DNA of 7,233 nucleotides from Verrucomicrobiales bacterium. GTDB lineage: Bacteria; Verrucomicrobiota; Verrucomicrobiia; Verrucomicrobiales; DEV007. This document shows, piece by piece, positions 1 to 5,524 of this stretch (positions are counted from its first letter, which is position 1; each line of letters opens with the position of its first letter). The DNA lies in the NCBI GenBank assembly GCA_023253615.1, contig JALRFZ010000740.1:1-7233 (forward strand), given 5' to 3'. The notes beneath the pieces were generated by a model, which was given only the letters and a program-made list of their open reading frames with translations, made no database searches and had not been told where the DNA came from. A program made the translations under genes and the position numbers.

Positions 1-871
1 TTTCGCCGAGATTCAGATGGAGGGCGCGTGGCGCGGTGAGGGCGGCGATTTCGGGAGTATCGCCATACGCCATCCAGCCGGGCACGAAATTCGGGAAACA
101 GTGGAGCATGCCGTGGCGATGGATCACGGCATAAGTGGGCAGGCAGCAATTGCCGATGAGAGCCTTGAGACGCGGCTCGAAGGGCCCGACGAGCCAGGTA
201 TGGGTCGAGCCCATCGAGTGCCCGTAGCAACCGATCCGGTCGGCCCTCACCTCGGGACGCGAGGCGAGAAAATCGATTGCGCGCCGCATGTCGAGGATGT
301 TTTTCCAGGCCATGCATTTGCCCTGCACGAGGTAACGGAGAAACTCGAAACGCTCGTAGCCGCCGCCTTTTTGATGTCCGTCAGGATCCTGACGTTCCTC
401 GAAGCATTGGGCATCGGGACAGAGGACGACGTAACCTTCCTTCACGAGGGCGACGCCGGTGTGTTGTGACGGGTCGCCCGCGAGGCCGGCCGGTTCGCTT
501 TTGCCGAGATGCCATTCCCCGTTGTGCTGGTGCCAGACCGCGACGGCGGGCGCGGGATGCGCGGCGTCGACACCATCGGGGATGAGGAGGAAGGCGGGGA
601 TCTTTTCAACGACGCCGTCGCCGAGTCCGCTCGGGGCCTCGTAGGTGATCGACTCGATGCGGTAGCCCTCTTTGTGCATCGTTTCCCGAATCATGGGCTG
701 GAGCGGGCCGGCCTCGGGCCAAGGTCCGCCGAGGCATTCGAGAAGTCGCGAGCGGAGTTCGTCGGGAGTCATGGTCGGGGGCAGTGCGGGAGCGTCCTCC
801 GGGGCGAGTCCTGCCCAGGCAAGGCCCGCCGTCGTGTATTTCAGAAAGGTGCGCCGGTCGGGCTCGTTCAT
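1..871 (-). CDS. Tat-exported alpha/beta hydrolase (dienelactone hydrolase / acetyl-xylan esterase type), 3' end outside window
   Basis: The minus strand is open from an ATG at 871 to the window edge, giving 290 residues without a stop. The N-terminus carries a twin-arginine motif (RRTFLK, residues 6-11), a short hydrophobic stretch (about 12-22) and an Ala-Pro-Ala near residue 30, so export of the folded protein by Tat is expected. The hydrolase core starts near residue 85 (substituted strand PAFLLIPDG, 92-100), continues through AVWHQHNG (111-118) and GYVVLCPDA (146-154), and reaches the nucleophile elbow GHSMG with Ser219. The segment IAALTAPRALHLNLGE at the edge is where this fold normally leads to the acid residue; the catalytic Asp and His should lie beyond position 1. 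Eight cysteines (46, 151, 156, 186, 215, 242, 243, 258) are many for an exported enzyme. It is probably an esterase on plant or algal polysaccharide esters, but the substrate is inference. No strong Shine-Dalgarno is seen, and no in-frame upstream start was found. Confidence 0.85.
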   Translation of the reverse strand, partial: MNEPDRRTFLKYTTAGLAWAGLAPEDAPALPPTMTPDELRSRLLECLGGPWPEAGPLQPMIRETMHKEGYRIESITYEAPSGLGDGVVEKIPAFLLIPDGVDAAHPAPAVAVWHQHNGEWHLGKSEPAGLAGDPSQHTGVALVKEGYVVLCPDAQCFEERQDPDGHQKGGGYERFEFLRYLVQGKCMAWKNILDMRRAIDFLASRPEVRADRIGCYGHSMGSTHTWLVGPFEPRLKALIGNCCLPTYAVIHRHGMLHCFPNFVPGWMAYGDTPEIAALTAPRALHLNLGE

Positions 872-900
872 CGGAGGTTCCCGCCATCCTATCGGCTGGG

Positions 901-952
901 AAAAAATCCGGCAAGATGACAATTCCCGTCCAACACGGCGCGGACCCGGATT
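901..952 (-). terminator. possible weak terminator after dxs (long-loop stem with T-run)
   Basis: Read on the minus strand, AATCCGG (952-946) can pair perfectly with CCGGATT (911-905), and the second arm runs straight into a run of six T (906-901). The loop is 34 nt, which is long, although a smaller GTCC/GGAC stem can form inside it. The element lies in the 145-bp gap after the dxs stop and 30 bp before the hydrolase start. It could end the xseB-dxs transcript or be part of the hydrolase leader. Folding energy was not computed. Confidence 0.25.
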
Positions 953-1016
953 CAGGGAAGTCACCACGACGGGGCGGCGGGGCAGGGAGTCGACTGAAGT
1001 CGAAACCACATTGACC

Positions 1017-2936
1017 TCACCCCGCGAGCGCCTGCTTCGGCAACGCCGGGAGATGCTTCAGCGCTTTCGCCACCGCGTTCTCCACGGTCAGGCCGTGCTT
1101 CGCGCGGAGGATGTCGGGGCGGCCGTGTTCGACAAATTCATCCGGCCATCCGATCCGCTCCACGGGACAGACGATGCCCGTGTCATTGAGATGCTCGATG
1201 ATCGCGGCACCGAAACCGTTCATGAGGGTGTGATCCTCGAAGGTGAGCACGAGACCGCACTGACGCGCGAACTTCCCGATGCAGGCCGTGTCGAGCGGCT
1301 TGATCCAGCGCGGATTGATGAGGGCGACGGAGTAGCCCATCGCCACGAGTTGATCGCGGGTCTTCTCCGCCATCTCGAACATGCTGCCGAGTCCGAAAAG
1401 GGCGATGTCGGTGCCGTCGGCGACGACTTCCGCCTTGCCGATCTCGAGGAGCTGCGGCTCGGCCTTCGGCTTGGCTCCGGTGCCGGCGCCACGGGGATAG
1501 CGGATCGCGGAGGGGCCGTCGTTGTAATTCGCCATCGTCCAGAGCATGTCGACGAATTCATCCTCGTCCTTCGCCTGCATGAAGATCCAGTTCGGTATGT
1601 GGCGCATGTAGCCGATGTCGAAGAGCCCGTGGTGGGTCGGTCCGTCGTCGCCGCTGAGACCGGCGCGGTCCATGCAGAGGCGCACCGGCAGATTCTGGAT
1701 GCCGATGTCGTGCACGGCCATGTCGTAGGCGCGCTGGAAGAAGGTCGAGTAAATCGTGAGGAAGGGCTTCAGCCCCTGCACCGCCTGGCCACAGGCAAAG
1801 AGGGCGGCGTGCTCCTCGGCGATGCCGACGTCGTAATAACGTTCGGGCACGACTTTCTGGAATTCGACCAGCCCCGTGCCGCTCGGCATCGCGGCGGTCA
1901 CGGCGACGATCTTGTCATCCTTCAGGCCGAATTTGCCGAGGTGGCTGCCGTAGAGGTAGGAATAGGTCGGATCGCCGCCGGGAGGCGTCTCGCCGGTCTC
2001 GGTCTTGTAGGGTCCGAGGCCGTGGAATTTCATCGGATTCGCCTTCGCCGGCTCGTAGCCACGACCCTTTTCGGTGATGACGTGGAGGACGACGGGCTGC
2101 TCCTGATCCTTGAGGAACTCGAAGGTTTTGATGAGGAGTTCGATGTCGTGACCATCGATCGGTCCGTAGTAGTGCATCCCGAATTTCTCGAAGAGCACGT
2201 TGGGGAAAAGCAGGTTTTTCGCGCCGCGTTCCACCTTCGAGGCGATGTCGCGGATCGATTTTCCGGCGATGCGCTCGACGAACTCGGCCGCCTTCTCGTG
2301 GATGTGGGCGTAGGTCGAGCTCGTCTGGAGAGCGTGGAAATATTTCGCGATGGCGCCGACATTGCGGTCGATCGACCACTCGTTGTCGTTCAGCACGAGG
2401 ATGAAGCGTTTCGTTGATTCCGCGATGTTGTTGAGCGCCTCGAAGGTCGGGCCGCAGGTGAAGGCCGCGTCACCCGCGACCGCGACGACGTGCTCCTTTT
2501 TTCCGAGGAGGTCGCGGGCCGATGCCATGCCCAGGGCGGCGGAGACGGCCGTGCCGGCGTGTCCCGCCCCGTAGCAGTCGTGCTCGCTCTCGGTGCGGAG
2601 GAGGAAGCCGTTCAGCCCCTCGTAGGTCCGGATCGTGTGGATCTGGTCCCAGCGGCCCGTCAGCATCTTGTGGACGTAGCCCTGGTGGCTCACGTCGAAG
2701 ACGAATTTGTCCTCGGGCGTGGAGAAGACCCGGTGCAGGGCGATCGAGAGCTCGACCACGCCGAGATTCGGACCGAGGTGGCCGCCCGTGTTCGCGAGCG
2801 AACGGATCAGGGTGCGCCGGATGTTCTCCGCGAGCTTCGGCAGGTCCTCGAGGGGGAGCTTCTTCAGGTCGGCGCCATTGTCGACCTTCGGGAGTTGCTC
2901 CGACGGGATTTCGGGGAATTCAAAACAGTTCTCCAT
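1017..2936 (-). CDS. dxs: 1-deoxy-D-xylulose-5-phosphate synthase
   Basis: Dxs condenses pyruvate and glyceraldehyde 3-phosphate to DXP, the first step of the MEP route to isoprenoids (also feeding thiamine and pyridoxal), with thiamine diphosphate and Mg2+, in the cytosol. At 639 residues it is close to the usual 620-640. Visible landmarks are GGHLGPNLG with His53, DVSHQGYVHKMLTGR (81-95), the ThDP/metal motif GDA (155-157) followed by NDNE (183-186), GPIDGHD (258-264), KGRGYEPA (290-297), KFHG with His305, AEEH with the expected catalytic Glu374, YSTFFQRAYD (396-405), DRAGLSGDDGPTHHG (413-427) and PSAIRYPRG (475-483). The C-terminal transketolase-like domain ends with the DRxxxH-like tail region. 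Odd: the motif is GDA rather than the common GDG. The start overlaps the end of xseB by 17 bp and has no clear Shine-Dalgarno, so translation is probably coupled. No ispA lies between the two genes. Confidence 0.95.
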   Translation of the reverse strand: MENCFEFPEIPSEQLPKVDNGADLKKLPLEDLPKLAENIRRTLIRSLANTGGHLGPNLGVVELSIALHRVFSTPEDKFVFDVSHQGYVHKMLTGRWDQIHTIRTYEGLNGFLLRTESEHDCYGAGHAGTAVSAALGMASARDLLGKKEHVVAVAGDAAFTCGPTFEALNNIAESTKRFILVLNDNEWSIDRNVGAIAKYFHALQTSSTYAHIHEKAAEFVERIAGKSIRDIASKVERGAKNLLFPNVLFEKFGMHYYGPIDGHDIELLIKTFEFLKDQEQPVVLHVITEKGRGYEPAKANPMKFHGLGPYKTETGETPPGGDPTYSYLYGSHLGKFGLKDDKIVAVTAAMPSGTGLVEFQKVVPERYYDVGIAEEHAALFACGQAVQGLKPFLTIYSTFFQRAYDMAVHDIGIQNLPVRLCMDRAGLSGDDGPTHHGLFDIGYMRHIPNWIFMQAKDEDEFVDMLWTMANYNDGPSAIRYPRGAGTGAKPKAEPQLLEIGKAEVVADGTDIALFGLGSMFEMAEKTRDQLVAMGYSVALINPRWIKPLDTACIGKFARQCGLVLTFEDHTLMNGFGAAIIEHLNDTGIVCPVERIGWPDEFVEHGRPDILRAKHGLTVENAVAKALKHLPALPKQALAG

Positions 2937-3234
2937 CTTGCGAGGGGGCGCCGGATTCGGGGTTGGCGCCGGATTCCGTCCCGTCGCCGAAGTTCTCCCA
3001 TACGGTTTCGCCGTTGCGCTTCTTTCTCAAAATTTCAATACGTCCGCGGGCTTCGTCGAGCCGTTGCTCGCAGACCTGGTAGAGCCGGGTGCCCTGCTCG
3101 TACTTGCGGATGAGGTCCTCCAGCGGCACCTCGTCGGATTCCATTTCCTCCACCAGCTCCTCAAGCTGCGCGATAGCCTCCTCGAAGGCGGGCGCGGACG
3201 CGGCGGCGTCCTCTTTCTTGGCAGGTCTGGGCAT
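2920..3234 (-). CDS. xseB: exodeoxyribonuclease VII small subunit
   Basis: XseB binds in several copies to XseA to form exonuclease VII, which degrades single-stranded DNA from both ends in the cytosol. The 104-residue protein has the family's compact helical hairpin: FEEAIAQLEELVEEME (17-32), then a short turn with PLEDLIRKYEQGTRLYQVC (37-55), then QRLDEARGRIEILRK (57-71). Pro37-Leu38 and the Y-x-x-G pattern are typical. A disordered acidic/Gly-rich tail (about 75-104) extends past the usual 70-80 residue core and is where the overlap with dxs falls. xseA is not in the window. The ATG at 3234 lacks an obvious Shine-Dalgarno; it is preferred because it leaves a short lysine-rich lead before the conserved core. 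It is the first gene of a probable xseB-dxs operon. Confidence 0.93.
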   Translation of the reverse strand: MPRPAKKEDAAASAPAFEEAIAQLEELVEEMESDEVPLEDLIRKYEQGTRLYQVCEQRLDEARGRIEILRKKRNGETVWENFGDGTESGANPESGAPSQDGELF

Positions 3235-3408
3235 GGGATGGCAAATGGCGCTGACGGCACGGACGACCCGCGCAAGGGCTACCTTTTCCCCCGGAACGGG
3301 CTCAGTTCAAGCCTTTTTGGTGGGGGATGAAACCCCGCGACGGACTGAAAATCCAGTTCAGGCCTCCCTGGAGCTTGATGGCCCTCCTTTCCAACGTAGA
3401 ATCTTTGC
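3235..3408. other. divergent intergenic spacer between xseB and the secreted-protein gene
   Basis: This 174-bp gap must hold the promoters for both directions. An 11-bp direct repeat with one mismatch is present (CAGTTCAAGCC at 3303-3313 and CAGTTCAGGCC at 3354-3364). A small GGGG/CCCC hairpin lies near 3322-3335. A sigma70-like box pair for the plus-strand gene is listed separately. No convincing box pair was found for xseB. Confidence 0.5.
3375..3402 (+). promoter_or_regulatory. putative sigma70-type promoter of the secreted-protein gene
   Basis: TTGATG (3375-3380) matches four of six -35 positions and TAGAAT (3397-3402) matches five of six -10 positions, with a 16-bp spacer. The expected transcription start, about seven bases after the -10 box, falls at or next to the ATG at 3409. 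If that ATG is used the mRNA would be leaderless; if the ATG at 3421 is used the leader would be about 12 nt. Box matching only; not tested. Confidence 0.4.
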
Positions 3409-4398
3409 ATGCATGCGAAGATGGTGGCAGTCGGTTTTCTTGTCGTCCTGTTCGCGAATCCCTTGGCCAAGGCCAATTCCTACGGTTTCACGCCCCTGGG
3501 AAAAGCCGATATCCCGGCATCGATCCACACGCTTGCGGTCTGGAGTCATTTCCATTCCCATCCGGTCGCCTACACGGTTTCAAAGGAGAGCCTGGAACGA
3601 TTTTTCTCCAAAGGGACCTACAGTTATGAGGATCCTTATTTCTCGGAAAGACAGGTCTACGACTCCGAGGGACGCTCCATCAACTTCATCGAACTGTTGA
3701 AAACCCCCGTCGCGGAATTGACCGCCGAGGGTCGCGAGGCGCTGGCGACCTACAAAAAGTACCGCTGGCTAAGCGAATTGAGCGTCGAAGAGAACCAATG
3801 GCAAAGGTCGATCGACGGTGCCTTCACCGATGCGAATGGCAGGATCTTCCAGTTCCGGATCCAATCGAATCGCCATATCGAGATCATTTCGGGAGGGATC
3901 TGTCATTTCACCCTCGCGGAAGAGGATGCGATCCGCCTGGAAGAGCGGGGAGTTCCGATCCGTCTCGAAGTTTTGCCCGGCATTCCGACAAAGGCCTTGG
4001 ACATCGTCGGAGGGAAGCTCCCGGGCACGGGTTCATTTGACGTCATGCCGGAGAAGCTCCTCCGGTCCTTTTTCCAGGACGGGAACATTTCCGGCATCAC
4101 CCCGAAGGAGCGTTTCCGCCATCGGAGCACCTGTATCACGACTTTCTGGCTGGCCGAATCTCATTTGGTCAAAAAGCCGCTTTTCGAAATCCGGCGTTTC
4201 GACAAGGCCGGAAACGGCATTTTGGGGGCGACCGTTAACGGTGTTTTCCGGTTCGGTGACGATTCCTTGTGGTCTTGCGCGTTGTTTTCCGATGCGCTGC
4301 TGTTCGTTGACGACGGAAAAGGCGGATATGCCGTGATCGAACATCCTGCGGCGATGGCTGCCGGGGCGGGGTTTGCGGGAGACACGGTCAGCTTTTGA
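3409..4398 (+). CDS. secreted protein of unknown family
   Basis: I do not recognise this 329-residue protein. Residues 5-18 (MVAVGFLVVLFANP) form a hydrophobic signal segment after a lysine, with a likely cleavage after LAKA (19-22), so the mature protein of about 307 residues should be periplasmic or secreted. No lipobox and no later membrane segment is seen. The mature part mixes aromatic- and charge-rich strands (for example YSYEDPYFSERQVYDSEGR, 71-89) with alternating strand-like stretches such as GRIFQFRIQSNRHIEII (144-160) and ILGATVNGVFRFGDD (271-285), which suggests a beta-rich fold. It has three cysteines (165, 242, 290). Start choice is open: ATG 3409 or ATG 3421 (Met5); neither has a Shine-Dalgarno. 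Codon third positions look less G/C-biased than in dxs. The gene stands alone on its transcript as far as can be seen. Confidence 0.8.
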   Translation: MHAKMVAVGFLVVLFANPLAKANSYGFTPLGKADIPASIHTLAVWSHFHSHPVAYTVSKESLERFFSKGTYSYEDPYFSERQVYDSEGRSINFIELLKTPVAELTAEGREALATYKKYRWLSELSVEENQWQRSIDGAFTDANGRIFQFRIQSNRHIEIISGGICHFTLAEEDAIRLEERGVPIRLEVLPGIPTKALDIVGGKLPGTGSFDVMPEKLLRSFFQDGNISGITPKERFRHRSTCITTFWLAESHLVKKPLFEIRRFDKAGNGILGATVNGVFRFGDDSLWSCALFSDALLFVDDGKGGYAVIEHPAAMAAGAGFAGDTVSF

Positions 4399-4401
4399 AT
4401 G

Positions 4402-4436
4402 AGCCTGCTCCCTGGGAACTCCGGTCTAAGCAGGCT
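4402..4436 (+). terminator. inverted repeat after the secreted-protein gene, possible terminator
   Basis: AGCCTGC (4402-4408) and GCAGGCT (4430-4436) are perfect 7-bp inverted repeats with a 21-nt loop, starting three bases after the stop codon at 4396-4398. No T-run follows, so if it ends transcription it is not a classical intrinsic terminator; it could instead protect the 3' end of the mRNA. Confidence 0.35.
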
Positions 4437-4462
4437 GCGGTGATCGAGGTCGATTGGGTCAA

Positions 4463-4519
4463 GCTTCGGATTGCGAAGCGACGCGCTTTCGCTCAGGATT
4501 CTTGATTCCACGGAATCCT
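4463..4519 (+). promoter_or_regulatory. cluster of alternative hairpins before the esterase gene
   Basis: Four inverted repeats lie in 57 bases, in two competing pairs. GCTTCG (4463-4468) pairs with CGAAGC (4474-4479) over a 5-nt loop. The same CGAAGC can instead pair within GCGAAGCG (4473-4480) to CGCTTTCGC (4484-4492), with one bulged base. Next, AGGATTC (4495-4501) pairs with GAATCCT (4513-4519), while GATTCC (4504-4509) pairs with GGAATC (4512-4517) as a 14-bp palindrome. The cluster ends eight bases before the ATG at 4528. It could be an operator or a structured leader; nothing shows which, and it has no recognised riboswitch core. Confidence 0.35.
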
Positions 4520-4527
4520 GCGCCCCC

Positions 4528-5520
4528 ATGAAACTCCCCCTCTTCGCCTGCCTCCTCCCGCTCCTCGCCACCTTTGCCTTTGCCGATCCGGCGAAACCGG
4601 CCCCAAAGCCCGCCCCGCAACTCCCCGCCGGCATCCGGATGGAGCGCGATCTCGCTTACATCGCGGACGGCGACCCGGCCCAGCGGCTCGATCTTTATCT
4701 GCCGGAGGCGACGCCGGAGAAACCGCTCCCGCTCATCGTGCACATCCACGGCGGTGGTTGGATGGGGGGCAACAAGTTTCCTTGTCCGGTCGCGGGCATG
4801 GTCCTGAAAGGCTACGTCGTGGCGAGTGTCGAGTATCGCTTCAGCCAGGTCGCGAAGTTCCCCGCCCAGATCCAGGATTGCCAGGCCGCGATTCGCTGGC
4901 TGCGGGCGAACGCGGCGAAATACCACTTCGATCCCGAAAAAGTCGGCGTCGTCGGTGGCTCGGCCGGCGGCCATCTCTCCGCCCTCGTCGGCACGGCGGG
5001 AGGCACCGGCACCTTTCCTGCGATCGGGGGGAACGAGGATCAGTCGGACCGCGTCCAGGCCGTCTGCGACATCTACGGTCCGGCCGATTTCACGACGGTG
5101 GTGAAGCAGGCCGCCGAGGACCCGAACGTCAAAAACATCTTCGAATTCAATTCACCCAAGGATCCCTATTCGCAGCTCATCGGCGTGCCGCTCGAGACCG
5201 AGGAGAAAAGCCGGGCCGTCAGTCCCGTCACCTACGTCAGCGACGACGATCCGCCGTTGCTCATCCTTCACGGCACCCACGATGCGCTCGTGCCCTACGC
5301 GCAGAGCGTGCAATTCGCCGAGGCGCTCAAGGCCAAAGGCGTCCCCGTCTGGCTCCAGACCCTGCCCGGAGCCGGACACGGCGGGCCGCTTTTCGGGAAG
5401 CCGGCCGTGATTGAACTGAAGCAGCGGTTTTTCGACAAACATCTGCAAGGCGCCGCGGTCGAGATCGAGTTGGTGCCGGAGGCGGAGTTGACCATCGAGC
5501 CCGCGAAGGCAAAGGATTAA
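4528..5520 (+). CDS. secreted alpha/beta hydrolase, esterase/lipase (BD-FAE / Abhydrolase_3-like)
   Basis: A 330-residue exported hydrolase that probably cleaves ester bonds; acetyl or feruloyl groups on polysaccharides are the usual substrates of this type, but the substrate here is inference. The signal peptide is residues 1-19 (hydrophobic FACLLPLLATFAFA, then Asp20), followed by a Pro/Ala/Lys-rich linker (21-33). All catalytic landmarks are present: oxyanion-hole HGGGW (74-78), nucleophile elbow GGSAGG with Ser145, HGTHDALVP with Asp252, and GAGHGG with His284. The C-terminal 20 residues after the core are acidic and probably flexible. The start is set at ATG 4528 because it begins the signal peptide; the same frame is open back to a TTG at 4471, which would put 19 non-signal-like residues in front. 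No good Shine-Dalgarno is seen; a GGA at 4512-4514 is far and lies in a palindrome. It is the first gene of a likely three-gene operon, four bases before the next start. Confidence 0.9.
   Translation: MKLPLFACLLPLLATFAFADPAKPAPKPAPQLPAGIRMERDLAYIADGDPAQRLDLYLPEATPEKPLPLIVHIHGGGWMGGNKFPCPVAGMVLKGYVVASVEYRFSQVAKFPAQIQDCQAAIRWLRANAAKYHFDPEKVGVVGGSAGGHLSALVGTAGGTGTFPAIGGNEDQSDRVQAVCDIYGPADFTTVVKQAAEDPNVKNIFEFNSPKDPYSQLIGVPLETEEKSRAVSPVTYVSDDDPPLLILHGTHDALVPYAQSVQFAEALKAKGVPVWLQTLPGAGHGGPLFGKPAVIELKQRFFDKHLQGAAVEIELVPEAELTIEPAKAKD
5512..5516 (+). promoter_or_regulatory. ribosome binding site of the lipoprotein gene
   Basis: AAGGA lies inside the last codons of the esterase gene, eight bases before the ATG at 5525. 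It is the only clear Shine-Dalgarno found next to a start in this window, and it supports ATG 5525 and independent re-initiation after the upstream stop. Confidence 0.6.
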
Positions 5521-5524
5521 GCCG

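Noticed and set aside
17..469. Plus-strand open frame opposite the Tat hydrolase
   Set aside because: The minus strand encodes a hydrolase with Tat motif and GHSMG elbow over the same bases; the plus-strand product has no signature.
990..1003. Palindrome TCGACTGAAGTCGA just after dxs as a terminator
   Set aside because: The 6-bp arms leave only a 2-nt loop and no T-run follows on the minus strand; the size is also expected by chance in GC-rich DNA.
672..2417. A 581-codon open frame on the plus strand opposite dxs
   Set aside because: It lies antisense to a well-supported dxs gene. Its charge-alternating, Arg/Asp/Val-rich translation without any family motif is what a GC3-biased gene yields when read on the other strand.
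2490..3113. Plus-strand open frames across the dxs/xseB junction
   Set aside because: Both minus-strand genes are recognisable families; the plus products lack motifs.
3299..3318. GGCT/AGCC stem followed by five T on the plus strand, terminator-like
   Set aside because: The stem is only four to five pairs and no plus-strand gene lies upstream to terminate; on the minus strand there is no T-run.
4471..4527. TTG start giving the esterase 19 extra residues
   Set aside because: The extra residues precede a proper signal peptide that starts at ATG 4528, and they would come from the hairpin region.
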